Assembly: GCA_031002005.1 (NCBI GenBank)
Contig: CM061914.1
Span: forward strand, 194,140,685-194,204,684
Origin: Vandiemenella viatica
Taxonomy: Eukaryota > Arthropoda > Insecta > Orthoptera > Morabidae
Direction of reading: 5' to 3'
DNA length: 64,000 nucleotides
Shown: positions 30,018 to 40,860 of the stretch, piece after piece
Numbering within the stretch: the stretch's first letter is position 1
How the letters are laid out: every line of letters begins with the position of its first letter
Translations under genes and position numbers: made by a program
The notes under the pieces: generated by a model
Seen by the model: the letters and a program-made list of their open reading frames with translations, nothing else
Databases searched by the model: none
What the model was told of the DNA's origin: nothing

Positions 30018-30382
30018 ATTTATCAAGCAGCTGTAGAAGAAAATGGCCTACAATAATCAAATATAGCTAATAGTGATACTGTGTATCCTGGTCGGTATAG
30101 TGTTGTGCATCTTAGGGAGATTCCACAATGATTCCTGCTAAAACCTACAAGCAAACCCTGACTATATGAGTATAAAATATAAACGTCGCTGATAATGCTG
30201 TGTAAATAGAGTGAAACGCGTACGACAAGAGAATAAAACCAAATTCAATTCCATTTGCGTGTCATTATCCTTTATAAAAAAAATTGTTTAACTCGCAATT
30301 GAGGAAATGGCCCACAAAATCCAGTTTTTAAGATTAGAATATATGAAGTAGATAACTGAAGATGTAGAATTTTTTTTTTTCT
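30018..30382. other. Tail of hairpin repeat plus unclassified DNA
   Basis: AATGGCCTACAATAATCAAA matches 18699-18718 and 56797-56812, so the repeat reaches about 30066. Beyond it, 30188-30232 has CGCTGATAATGC and GTGAAACGCGTACGAC, a further possible hammerhead-type relic. Confidence 0.4.
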
Positions 30383-30622
30383 TGTGGTTTTACGCCTCGT
30401 CGACGTCGAGGTCATTATAGGCGGGATGGGACTGGGCCCTGGGGACAAGGAACGGGAAGGATTTCGGCCATGACCTTTAGAAGGAAGCATCCCGGCATTC
30501 GCCTGGAGTGATTTGGGAAACCGCGGAAAACCCTAATCTGGATGCCCGGACGGGGATTCGAACCGCCGTCCTCCCGAATGCGAGGCCAGAGCGTTAACCA
30601 CTCAACCAATACGCTCGGTGTG
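30383..30622 (-). mobile_element. SINE-A, complete copy
   Basis: Head with TTGGTTGAGTGGTTAACGCT and GGTTCGAATCC, full body, and the tail GACGTCGACGAGGCGTAAAA followed by oligo(A) on the minus strand. Good consensus-like copy. Confidence 0.85.
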
Positions 30623-30635
30623 TAGATTGTGTTGA

Positions 30636-30712
30636 GATGAAGAGGTTAGCGCAACACAGGAACAGATGGAGAATCAAACCAGTCCAGAAACAGATGACAA
30701 AAAAAAAAAGCG
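30636..30712 (+). mobile_element. LINE-B 3' end fragment
   Basis: The end of the LINE-B ORF (MKRLAQHRNRWR) and the ACCAGTC...CAGATGACAAAA tail are seen, with oligo(A). Extremely short 5' truncation. Confidence 0.65.
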
Positions 30713-31079
30713 TGTAAAGGTTGGTTGTAACGATGAAGAAATATTGTGAAGCAGCATTCTAGCACAACGGCGAAGCTGACAATGGGAACCACAGACAGGA
30801 AACGAGGCGATGCTATCTGCGGTGGTATTAAGACTCTTTGGAATCTCATCAGATAACAAACAGACAGCAGATTGACACTCCGCGGCCGGCGCCATTGTGT
30901 TGGGAAAGTAGTTCGCCCGCGGCTGGAATGTCGTTCGCCTTCCACATCCCAGGCGCCTCCCAATAGCTACCGTTACGGAGTACAATGAACATTCTGGTGC
31001 GAACCTTGTTTTTCTCCGCAGTAATTTCATTGTATTTCACAGTTGCTGGACAGCCATTTATCATTTTTTTCGTCTGAAA
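30713..31079. other. Unclassified stretch
   Basis: Overlapping minus-strand ORFs of 78 to 118 codons, with no recognisable family. Confidence 0.3.
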
Positions 31080-31262
31080 GGTCACGTGTCTCGATGGTTA
31101 AGTCGTTCGAAAGGTTCCGGATTCGAATCCCGTCTCGGCTAGGATTTTCGTAGGCTCTTAACCAGACCTTCAGCTTGCTGTGTAATGTGAAGTATTAAGC
31201 TTTATGGCTCGGATTCCGTGTTAAACTGTAGGTCCCCTATACCCGGTTGGATTACCTACAAT
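31080..31262 (+). mobile_element. SINE-B copy, 3' truncated
   Basis: tRNA-like head with GGATTCGAATCCC, CAGCTTGCTGTGTAATGTGA and AACTGTAGGTCCCCTATACC. Stops before the family tail. Confidence 0.75.
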
Positions 31263-31349
31263 GCAAGCAGATTGCGCCAACGGTGGAGAAAAAAAGAAAC
31301 CAAACACCATTTCCCAAAAATATCACACGAAATGATCATTTATTACTAG

Positions 31350-31492
31350 TTGATACGAAATCTTCACGGGTTCTCCACCGGATAGTGTTATCGAAAGACA
31401 AGCTTTCGGCGGATTGCTCTGCCGCCACGATCAGGTCCATTATACGTATGTCACATACGTACGGTGGAGAACCCGTCAAGATTTCGTATCAA
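31350..31492. repeat. 143-bp hairpin element
   Basis: Inverted arms 31350-31380 and 31462-31492 are 31 bp with one mismatch. The loop contains two smaller hairpins (CGGCGGA.../...CCGCC and ACGTATGT/ACATACGT). Probably a fold-back or retroelement end. Confidence 0.6.
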
Positions 31493-31551
31493 AAATACGC
31501 CGTGAAAGTCTTGTTTCTCATATTTCTTACTAGTGTTTGTCCGTGATCGAA

Positions 31552-32256
31552 TTTGTGTATCATCACGGGTCTAAAATAATTCCCGTTTTTAGGGTCAAAG
31601 GTACAACAGATTGACCTGACCGGGCCATATACGAACGTCAGCTGTAGGGTTCACTGTGCAAAATGTGATTAAAATGTATTGAGCTTGAGGAACTTAAAGT
31701 ATTAACAGACGCATTAACCACGAACGCAGACAATCGCGCTAACGTATAATTGTTTAAAAATTCGTGGCTGCTAGACTTGAACTGGCTAAAATATAAAATT
31801 AACTTGTATTTGACCCTAACTGTTCACTCTGCGAAATTTGAAGAATTTCTATTTAGTGTAAAGGGAGAGCGCAATTGCTTCGAAACATCACATTATTCTT
31901 CATTGAGGCTGCCCGGACATTCATAATCTTTGGTCTTCGTGTCCGAGCAGTTAGAGAACTTAATAAGAGATTGATTTTATAAATAAAAATGCCGTGTACG
32001 AACAACTGTAGAAGATTAATGTCATTTAACATTAACCTCAACAATTGTTTATAGACGGTATTTTTATTTATGAAATGCATTGAACAGCAACTGCGGATTA
32101 TGGTCTACAACCAGATGTATGTTAACAGAGATTAAGAAACTGTTAAGATAACTCAAAAGAAATGAATTGGCAGAATACTGGTTTAGTTGACATATCTAAA
32201 GCCTGATGTGCACTTTAAATAACCTAATAACTCACGTACTATTAGCGAAAGTGATC
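31552..32256 (-). mobile_element. hAT-like element H fragment
   Basis: In reverse it follows element H at 5370-5760: ATTCTTCAAATTTCGCA, GAAGCAATTGCGC and TTTGACCCTAAAAAC are shared. No ORF. It lies next to the P-like element, which inserted at its edge. Confidence 0.55.
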
Positions 32257-32462
32257 AGTAAGATCATGCAAAAAAGAAATATATGGAGACGACGCGAGAG
32301 ACCTTCACCACGAAATTAAATGCCGCCGGGCGGAGGAGGAGTGGGGGGCCTTGCCGCATCCATACAGACACGGGGTATATGTACAAAAACCTCAAGGGGA
32401 CTCTAGGATAAACGTGACGCCGCAATCTGCTGATGGATTATTATGTAACTCGATGAGACAAA

Positions 32463-32830
32463 TAAAAAATGAAGAATAAAATGTTTTGATATCCTGCTTA
32501 GTTTTCGAGATATTCCGTCTCAAAAGTGAGATGTTTTTGGTTGCAATTCAGAAGAAACAAATGGCAAAGTCAAATTTGATGATGGATTCTTATTTTAAAA
32601 CACGAAAAAAATAAAAAATAAAGCATAAAATTTTTCGATCTCTCTCCTAGTTCTCGAGATATACTGTATCAAAAGTGAGGTGTCTTGAGTTGAAATGCAG
32701 AAGAAAAATTTCGCAAAAGTCAAATTCGATAATAGATCCATATGTAACACGACGAAAAAAATCGAAAATAAAGAATAAAATTTTTGGATATCTTGCTTAG
32801 TTTGCGGGATATACTGTTTCCAAATTGAGG
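32463..32830. repeat. 150-bp subterminal tandem repeats of the P-like element
   Basis: The block AAGAATAAAATTTTTNGATAT, then CTCGAGATATACTGT and AAGTGAG, recurs at about 32472, 32621 and 32771, so the period is 149-150 bp. Related units are in copy 1 (34680-35310), some inverted. Confidence 0.75.
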
Positions 32831-33103
32831 GGATTGGGTTGGAACGTGGCCTGGACCAAAAATTAATTCTGCCAAAGCAACAATGAATTACATGGTGGAC
32901 ATGCAGAATGGATATTTCAGTTTTATTACTACCACTTGTGGTTAGGTTGAAATGTGGCCTAGGCCAGAATAAAAATAGTTATCTCGTTACCATACATCGT
33001 AAGCTTAATTGGAAATAGTTGGAAGTAGTTTCCATCACGATACAAGTTTTGTCACAAACATGGTTATCATGAAATTACTAACAATAATAGATAAATTCTT
33101 TGT

Positions 33104-33127
33104 CCCTTATGCAACACAAGATGGCAT
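33104..33127 (-). pseudogene. THAP start remnant in P-like copy 2
   Basis: The minus-strand ATG at 33127 reads MPSCVA and then hits a stop. The position relative to the terminal repeat and the C-V-A pattern match the THAP exon of copy 1, so this is the same gene start in a broken state. Confidence 0.5.
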
Positions 33128-33314
33128 TATAAAACACTTATACACATTAGAAAATGAAATAATCATAGCATCAAACATAATGTGAACTTTGCATTTGTAT
33201 GGATTCGCAATATGGCCGCTGCCGCCACCGCGCATGCGCAGTATCAGCCGGGAGTTTAGAGGCGGCGTCACAGATTTAACATCGTTTCTCCTCCATATAT
33301 CTCCTTCCTCCATG

Positions 33315-33972
33315 AGTAAAATAAGTAAAAGGCAAATAAACTGTAATGTATAAACTTTGGTCCTGCAACAACATTAGCGAATGTTTTAATTAAATTGAAA
33401 TTTGGCCTAAGCAGGAATGACGACTCACGCTGTTACAGCAGAGACCATGAGTAATCTAAGGTTTTTAATGTTAATTTAATTGGCGTCATGTTACCGAAAA
33501 CTCGCAACACGTTTTTTCAGCTGTAAAGTTTCAACACATCTTAACTTAATTTATATATTCTGGCAGCTAATTTCATAGCAACTGCTTAACTATTAAATTG
33601 TGTACATAACCTCGAAATTATAATCTGCGAAGAAGGCCGGCGTGTGACGTCATTGTTATCCAGCCAACAGCTATAAAAGTGAGTCAGGGAGTGTGTGAGC
33701 TTATCCGTAAACATAGATTCATGTGTCTTCAAAGTCGGTACAGTGACCTTAGAAGAGCAAGATGGCAGCCGAAGATTGAGTGAAGCGAAAGTATTAATCA
33801 CGCACCGGAAAAACATATTGCGCAAAAGATTATGAATACGAATAACTTCAGTGTAAATAAAATAAAAGCCACATGGCAGCTGTTATATAAACGTAATGTA
33901 GAGGAAGAAAAAGCCAACTGGGTGAATTTTGCTGTTGATCGTAACGTAACTTTGTGCGTCCATTACTGGCAG
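33315..33972. other. Unclassified stretch between two P-like copies
   Basis: No recognisable protein. It carries a plausible TATA-like TATAAAAG at 33672 and a run of codons with methionine start at 33832 (98-codon ORF that runs into the P-like copy). Confidence 0.3.
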
Positions 33973-33980
33973 GTTGTAAT

Positions 33981-35442
33981 CATGGAGGAAGGAAATATAT
34001 GGAGGAGAAATGACGTTAAATCGGTGACCCCGGGATCCTACTGCGCATGCGCGGTGGTTATAGCGGACCGAGCTCAAAACATTGCATTTTCACATTGTGC
34101 TCCATGTAGTAAAAATTTGATTTTGTAATAGTTCTAAGTTTTTTATAATGTCAGCTTGTGTTGCATACAGGTGTACAAATAGGACAGATAGGAAAAAACC
34201 TGGAATATCATTTCATTTGTAAGTTGCACTGTATTTATTGTTATTGAAATGTTCAATAGTTTTCATTCAGACTAGCTACTACCATTAAAGATTTATTCAT
34301 AACTCTCAAATGGATGACTTTGTTTTCAAATATTTGTTGGTGTAGTGCAGCCAATCGTCATACCTTACTATTTTGCACATCATAGACTACCTTTACTTTA
34401 TACGAGTGTTGTAAAGTCTAATTTAAGTGGGTCATGTTTACATCGTGATTGAGTTGTGCATTCTTTCGTTACGTTTGCAGTTTCTACTGAAAGTGTGGGA
34501 TGAAATTAATTGTGATAAATTGTGCTTTGCGAAATAGGAATCGTGATGAAGGAAACAATGTCGTTATACGAAATGTAATTCGCGTTGTAAAGTTATGAGT
34601 ATGTCTACAAATTTTGTTTTTGTACCAAATTATGCCCTGTATGCTCCAAGCATCACTGTAATCACCAGGCTGTCGCAGTTTGATGCTTGATTCTTATGTA
34701 GCTCGAAGAGACAAGTTGAAAATCAAGAGTACCATTTTTTGATATCTCCCTTAGTTCTCGGGATATCGACTAACAAAAATATGTATGGTGTGGTTATAAT
34801 TCCTTGTGCTTTTGGTGACATTTTTATTCTGTTCTATGCCCCATTTCAATGTAACAACAAGCGGCAGTAAAAAAGGAAAACACACAATCTGCATGTTCCA
34901 GGCCGCATCTCCACCTCACGTCCACAATTTGGAGACACTATATCCCAAACAGTAAGCGAGATATTGAAAAATGTTTACTCTTTATTTTCGATTTGTTTTC
35001 GTCATGTTACATTAGAATGCATCATCAAATTTCTTCTGCATTTCATTCAAAACCCCCTCACCTTTGAGACGGTATATCACGATAACTAAGCGAAATACCG
35101 AAAATTTGTATTATTCGTTATCTTTTCTTCTCATTGTGTTACGTAAGAATCCATTATCAAATTTGATTTTGGTCAATTTTTTTTCTGAATTTTAACCAAG
35201 AACACCTCACCTTTGAGAAAGTATATCTCGAGAATTAAGCGAGATTTCAAAAAAGACTATTCTTCATTTTTTATTTGTTTCGTCGACTTACATAATAATC
35301 CATCATCAAATTGTGGCTCCACGGTTATGGTAGAGTTCCCTGGATATATTTGGGCATGTTCCCGGTAATTCTCTCCACCCGGCTTCACTTCAGTGCGTGG
35401 TAAAAGTCCCTTGCGTCGCCTCCATATATTCCTTCCTCCACG
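33981..35442 (+). mobile_element. P-element-like transposon, copy 1 (1462 bp)
   Basis: Terminal inverted repeats CATGGAGGAAGGAAATATAT (left) and CGTGGAGGAAGGAATATATG (from the right). Perfect 8-bp TSD GTTGTAAT (33973-33980, 35443-35450), the length made by P-superfamily transposases. A THAP-type first exon lies near the left end. The rest is non-coding with 150-bp subterminal repeats, so it is an internally deleted, non-autonomous copy. Membership in the P superfamily rests on the THAP exon, the CA-starting ends and the TSD size. Confidence 0.8.
34148..34218 (+). pseudogene. THAP-domain first exon of a P-like transposase
   Basis: The ATG at 34148 opens MSACVAYRCTNRTDRKKPG followed by ISFH, ending at a good splice donor GTAAGT (34219). 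The C-x5-C spacing with an N-terminal M-x-x-C and the SFH end match the start of the C2CH zinc-binding THAP DNA-binding domain, and THAP genes and P elements often break their reading frame at this point. The remaining THAP exons and the RNase H-like catalytic domain are deleted. The partner remnant is at 33104-33127. Confidence 0.7.
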
Positions 35443-35454
35443 GTTGTAATTGGT

Positions 35455-35745
35455 CCAAATCTTACTAACAAAAGGACAGCCGCGAAACCTCAAGTTGAAC
35501 CGATTCCACAGCCCCCTTACTCCCCTGATTTAGCGCCTCTACTCGAAAGACCTCGGACGATGAGCTGAAGGCAGCTATCAAATCCTGGATTCGAGAAAAG
35601 CCAGAAGAATTGTTCACTAGCGGAGTAAAAAAAAACTCCTTACACGTTGGGAGATGTATTAGCCTCAACAGTGACTATCTTGAAAAATAATATGATTTTG
35701 AAAATTAAGAATTGTTCTTTTTGCTCAGTCTTGCTATTTGTTTTT
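35455..35745 (+). pseudogene. mariner transposase C-terminal relic
   Basis: Across one gap the frame reads PQPPYSPDLAP, then DDELKAAIKSWIREKPEEL, then CISLNSDYLEK and a stop. YSPDLAP carries the last but one catalytic aspartate of the mariner DD34D signature. The following WIREKPEE and C-terminal ISLNxDYxEK are typical of mariner transposases. A deletion follows DLAP, and the N-terminal two thirds are absent. It starts right after the P-like element. Confidence 0.8.
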
Positions 35746-36208
35746 ATTCATGTTGTTATTAATCCCGTCTAGGGGAGTTGGTATGTGTAGGCTGAGGAAT
35801 GGTCCTTGCCCACCTGTCGCCATGTGCGAGGAACGCAGACCCGCTAACGAGTGTTTAATACGCTGCCGCTGCCACATACCTCGGCAAGGTCACGGAGTAG
35901 AGAATCGTGTCGCAAGCAGCCTCCATAAGATGCTGCGCCCTACACACGCACAGGCTCAGCCTTCAGAACGGAAACCACTTGCCAAACCAGCTGACTGTCA
36001 GGGTTCCGTTCAGCAGTCTCCAACATACCGACTTTTCGGTATTTTTACTGATATTGGGTCTGTCCTACCGAAATGTAACGATTTTTCCACGATTTCTGAG
36101 AATACAAGGAAATTTTCCCAAACTTTTTGACCGAATTTACATTTTCAAGTTGGTAACCCTTTTCGTTTGTGTTTTACGGGGAATTCCTCGACCGATTATG
36201 TGCTAAGT
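35746..36208. other. Unclassified stretch
   Basis: A 130-codon ORF (35738-36130) has no recognisable domain. The sequence near 36140 (AAGTTGGTAACCC) resembles the adjoining hAT end by chance or relation. The right flank ends with TGCTAAGT. Confidence 0.3.
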
Positions 36209-36677
36209 TAGGGTTACCAGAATTTTTTCTCGAAATCCGGGGACGCTTCACAACTTTTTCACCAAAATTCGGGGACGCTTTAGGCATTTGTCCTAATTAC
36301 GCGTTGTACTCGTACTTTTATAATATGATATCATTAAAGGTTGGGTTAACTTAAAAGCCACATATTGTTTATATTTTGTATTTTAAATGAGGCTCACAGA
36401 CAGCCAAGTTGCACACAGCAAGCAGTTGTGTCCAAGATGCAGAATCCTTGTAATTTTCTTATTCCTAGGCACTTACAAGGAAAGAAGTGTGCTTCATATC
36501 TCTTGCTTTAAACAAATGCATTAGCAAATCAGGGCCTTCAAAGAACTCACGCTTGATTAAAAAAATTCTGAGTACAACATTAAAAATCCGGGGACATCGC
36601 GGGGACGAAATATATCCTGGGACAGAGAGGTAAATACGGGGACTGTCCCCGGCAAGCGGAGACGTCTGGTAACCCTA
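36209..36677. mobile_element. hAT MITE with perfect 8-bp TSD
   Basis: 469 bp. Perfect 13-bp inverted ends TAGGGTTACCAGA ... TCTGGTAACCCTA. The TSD TGCTAAGT is at 36201-36208 and 36678-36685. Subterminal GGGGACG words recur on both sides. There is no ORF; hAT assignment follows from TSD length and TIR form. Confidence 0.85.
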
Positions 36678-36685
36678 TGCTAAGT

Positions 36686-37487
36686 AGTTACCTATTGCGA
36701 TATCTTTTGGGGAATACCGTTGTGCCTACATTCTCGACAACTTTAGGGAAATCCCGGGCTAATGGTCAAAGAATATTGGAAAAATTAAGTTTGTATTTCT
36801 ACCAGTTTGATTGAGATTAGATATCTTTTTGTTAAATAACACAGTAAACTAATTTCTAAGTCTGTTGTTTCTGTTATTTTGATTTAATTATGTTTTGCTA
36901 GTATTTAATAGTGCTCAGTCATGACTGAAATTTCTATTAAAAAAATTCTCGTATTGGTTTTAAATTTGTAGTATGTCCTGTAAGTTCCTATTACTTGACA
37001 AAGATAAAGAAGTTTAAAATAATGTAATGAAGTTTTAAATAAACTTAAATGAACTTAAACTCACATGAACTTCATATTTCACCTTAAAAAAAACCCTCAT
37101 TGTCATCTAATGACTTCGATTTATAATACAAAGGTAAAAAAGTACAAAATCAATCCCGTCTTTGAATGCAAGTTGGAACCACAATTATCTCTCTAACTTT
37201 TGGAGGCAATTTGTCGTCCAATTGCGGCGAAAGATTGCGACCAATTTCCTACGCTGTTTGAGGTCAAATTGCTAGCAGGTCTTGGATTTCCAAGATGGTT
37301 GTCAAATTGGTGTCAAACCTATAGAAATTCTTCGACAGCAAATCTTGCCCAGTAAATTGTGTAGTTAATTGGGTTGTATTTTTTCGTATACCGATTTTGG
37401 GTACAAGTATACCGAAAGTGGTGGGCAGCTCTACCGATTTCGCATTTTGACGTTCGAGGCGAATGGTTCCGTTCCTAGTGGGTGAGG
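36686..37487. other. AT-rich unclassified stretch
   Basis: A short minus-strand ORF at 37264-37497; nothing recognisable. A repeat of ACCGATTT near 37390 and 37435 is noted. Confidence 0.3.
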
Positions 37488-37605
37488 GTGCATCCATAAA
37501 TTACGTGAGGTCTGGTGAGACTTCGTGAGATCTGTTCGGACCACCCCCCTCTGTGGAGAGACCCCCCCCCCCCTAGAAATCGCCCTCTCATATTTTACAA
37601 GTGTA
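37488..37605. mobile_element. M1 TIR element fragment, copy 4
   Basis: The left end reads GGGTGCATCCATAAATTACG with C-run-rich interior as in copies 1-3. The right end is absent. Confidence 0.55.
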
Positions 37606-37710
37606 ATAATCATGAAAGCTATTAGCTTAAATTAAAACTTTATGATAAAAAAAGTTTTCTATAGTATCAGCCGGTAAAGATTAAACATATTTTTCATTAT
37701 CTTCGTAATA

Positions 37711-38092
37711 AAGCGGGAGCCGGCTGCACAACGCATCACCTCATCGAGTTGACGGCTGAAATTCCAGTATTAGTTAAAACTCGATTTGCAAATTAAAATG
37801 CCACTGATGTGCAAAGTCGTATCTTGGTGGAAACCGCCTACAAGTCCCATTTTAAAGGATGACTGGTAAATTTACCACTGTGTTTTCCTGCCCATATTTT
37901 CATTCATATGGGTGCATTAAAACACAATGATAATCCTACCAATCAACCATTAAAATCGGGTCTGCAGGTGGTTTCCACCAAAAAGCGACTGGTAGACCAG
38001 TTGCATTTTAGTATGCTGATCGAGTTACTTCTAATCGTGGAAATTAAGCAATCATCTTGATGAGGTGATGGTCTGTGCAGCCGCTTCCCGGT
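37711..38092. mobile_element. Fold-back element, about 180-bp inverted arms
   Basis: The two halves (37711-37895 and 37905-38092) are imperfect reverse complements along nearly their full length, so the whole unit is one long hairpin. Shared words include GCGG and GGCTGCACA at the ends, ATCACCTCATC, and TGGTGGAAACC near the middle. No ORF. I could not fix a TSD. Confidence 0.7.
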
Positions 38093-38249
38093 CTATAATA
38101 TGTTTGTTGTTTTAGGTGTTATCAATTCTCGTTTTTGTTGATAGTATATCTTTTGTACAAAAACAGGATAGGATAGGATACTCGATAGCGTATCGAGGTC
38201 ATACAACAGTTCACATTCTGATATTAGACTCTCATACTAGGTGGGTTGC

Positions 38250-38288
<39 letters not shown>

Positions 38289-39002
38289 TTAAAAGTGGGT
38301 CGTGTACCAATAAAGTATGGGAACCGCTGCTCTAGATGAAACATGCTTTGCGGAAAAAGCAGAGATATCTGGCTACGAACAACAATGTAAACAGTAAGTT
38401 GTAAAGAATCAATTAAACATTACGTAGTAAGTTTGTAAACCAAATATAATCTCAACATGAATGATGCCTCGACGAGAAACGAAGCGCGTACGGCATCAAA
38501 CCGTACAAAAACAGTTTCTTTGGCGTTGTTTATGAACATTTAACTTACGAGACTGTTAATGGTGATGTTTAGCCTCGGGGAAGGATAAGTCAGAAGATGT
38601 TGACAATTCCTTTGGGGTAATTATTGCTCAATTCGAACCTGAGCTCGTAGCCTACGGCAACTGATCAGTTCCATTTGGTGTAGGTGTATACGGGCCTCCA
38701 CTCCAGCTGCTTGCTCGACTGACGAGATAGCTTACACCAGCAGCGGGACTGGTGTTAGTATTCTAACGCGGCGGCGTCCACGGAATGTCAGTCCCAACGG
38801 GAACTGCACCGCTAGCATTCCAGCTCACAGCCAAGCCTCAAATACCTCTCCACACCGGGAGGTCTTCTCGCGAAGACAATACTCCAGATTTCCAGTAACT
38901 GTCCAGAAGTGTCGCCATCAGTGCGGTTCCGTCCATGATTCCTGCAGTGTAAACAGCGTTCCAGAAGAAAGGTGGCCCCTCAGACGCTTCTTTACGTTTT
39001 AA
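38093..39002. other. Mixed repeat remnants
   Basis: Contains a T tract (38250-38285), a possible hAT end (ATGGGAACCGCTGCTCTAG at about 38315), a hammerhead-type relic (GCCTCGACGAGAAACGAAGC at 38466), and a GC-richer unclassified part to 39000. Confidence 0.4.
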
Positions 39003-39074
39003 GTTTTACGTCTCGTCGACGTCGAGGTCATTAGAGGCACGATAAGACTCGGGACAAGGAAATTGAAGGGATTG
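39003..39074 (-). mobile_element. SINE-A, 3' part, split by a solo LTR
   Basis: Tail block ACGTCGACGAGACGTAAAAC on the minus strand and the start of the body. The other part is at 39754-39895. Confidence 0.75.
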
Positions 39075-39753
39075 AGTAACAGCCCCCCCTCATACCTGAA
39101 CTTTAAATTTAATGAAGTATCTGTAGCGAGCTAAAGTTTGTTGGAATATGATCTGGTATGTTTGTTTTGCAATTTCTGGTAAATCAGTGTATATAGACAT
39201 TGTTTTATGAAAGGAAATTATTTAAAGGCCATTTAATGTGTTTAAGAATCGAATTGTGCAAGATAATTGCTTAAATGTGCGTAATTCCAAGTATTGATGC
39301 AAGTTACGATGTCTACAGGACAATTTTCTACAGTTTAAAATGATTTCTGTAAACAATTTTGTGTTTAAATATCTTTAATTTCCATTTCTGTCCATTTTGT
39401 AATGATGTTAAGTGATTATGTATTAATTCTGATTGTTTTTAATATGTTTAATTGTTTGAGTAATTGTTAATGTTCGAGAAATATCTCGCGGAAGCTTTTG
39501 AAGAATTCCAGAAATTTCAATAGAGCCTATATAAAGAAATCGGCAGAAGGACAGAGTTGAGTTTTATAGTTAGTTTACAATCAGTTTATACAGATTTTCT
39601 TTGCAACTGCGACAGTAATATCTCTGGAGTGTATCTTTGCATGTAAAAAATATCGTTGACGTTGTTTTGGAAATAAACAAAATCTTAAACTGAACGTTAT
39701 GGTGGATTACTTAATTAATTACTATATTAATTAAACCGCCGAAGAACCTCACA
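39075..39753 (+). mobile_element. Solo LTR, copy 2, inside SINE-A
   Basis: 679 bp homologous throughout to 7812-8480, flanked by the 4-bp repeat ATTG (39071-39074, 39754-39757). TATATAAAG at about 39530 and AATAAA at about 39672 are kept. No internal region is attached. Confidence 0.85.
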
Positions 39754-39895
39754 ATTGGACCATAACATTTTGAAGGAAACATTCCGCTGTTCGCCTCGAG
39801 CGATTTCGGGAAACCATGGAAAACCGAAATCAGGATTCGAACCCACGTCTTCCCAAATGCCAGACTCGGACGTTACCGCTCTTCCACCACGCTCG
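39754..39895 (-). mobile_element. SINE-A, 5' part, split by a solo LTR
   Basis: Continues the SINE-A of 39003 after the LTR: body TTTTCCATGGTTTCCCGAAA and B box variant GGGTTCGAATCC on the minus strand, then a degraded A box. Confidence 0.75.
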
Positions 39896-40195
39896 ATGCT
39901 TTGTTTTTCCTAATATTTTTTAAAAAAGAAAGAAAGACAAAAAAAATTGAACATTTCTTCTCCATAATGCCATTAGTGGATTCAAGCTTTAAAAGTACAT
40001 TTTGTTTTGATGAAGCAAGTGCTGTCATTTTGTTCTAGACAATGGAAACTCTTGTAACTAAAGACAACTGAAAGACTCAAATAGCGCAACAAGAAGTAAA
40101 GCAAAGCAAGCTGCGTTCGGAAACAATAACTGTCGTTAGTTTCTAAGTACTGACGACTTCATCTGTCTGATTTAATTTTGAATCTCATGAAGCAC
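39896..40195. other. Unclassified stretch
   Basis: AT-rich, no recognisable content. Confidence 0.3.
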
Positions 40196-40860
40196 ACATT
40201 TTCCACTTGCAAATCCCTGCACGCCCACCTTATCATTTCATGATTTTCCATCCCGCACTACCATTGTAGTTTACGAATTCCAGCATTAAACTCCAGCGGT
40301 ATTGTTAAACTGTTCATCATTTCGCTTGCTAATGTGTTCCAGACCCGGATATCGAGTGCTAGATTACTATTACGGTCACATCTTCTCATACCTGTACTGA
40401 TCCCAGTCCTACTAATATCCATCAATACCTCATCACAATTATAACACCTGTACAATCCAAACTCTTCAATCGCCTCCTGTCTTCCAATCCAGCTCCTTTA
40501 TCATATCACTTACTGATTGCATTCTGCGGTAATGTCCGCAAACAAATCTAGCTGCTCTCCTTTGCACGACGTCCAACTCGTATGTTTGATATCCAAAATG
40601 TGGTTTCCAATCTACACCACCATATTCAATCAATGGTCTGACGAAAGTTCTTAATTGTCTCGTACAACCCCTCATCACTCTCTCCAGCAAGTGAATGGTT
40701 TTGAAACCTTTTCCTACTATCTGTCCAATGTGTCCTGCCAAGTTGAATTAGTTACCAGATGTTATTCCAAGGTATTTACATTTCAAGTCTTCTGCAAGCA
40801 ATTCTTTCCCCACCTTACATTCATAATCAATACGGTTGGCATCTTTAGGACAAGTCATAT
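40196..40860 (-). mobile_element. LINE-D 3' fragment
   Basis: Minus-strand translation gives KCKYLGITS, IGQIVGKGFKTIHLLERVMR, PLIEYGGVDWKPHFGYQ, LDVVQRRAARFVCGHYRR, SVSDMIKELDW and then NLALDIRVWNTLASEMM. It matches the + strand LINE-D copy at 18755-19100. The 5' end of this fragment falls inside the 532-bp duplication. Confidence 0.8.

Larger units (their letters stand above)
32265..33314 (-). mobile_element. P-like element, copy 2 (1050 bp, deleted)
   Basis: The end at 33314 is CATGGAGGAAGGAGATATAT on the minus strand; the other end (32265) is decayed to CATGCAAAAAAGAAATATAT. Flanks AGTAAGAT (32257-32264) and AGTAAAAT (33315-33322) form an 8-bp TSD with one change. It shares its left subterminal region with copy 1 (TGCGCATGCGCGGTGG) and also its right subterminal tandem repeats. 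There is no complete transposase. Confidence 0.75.
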
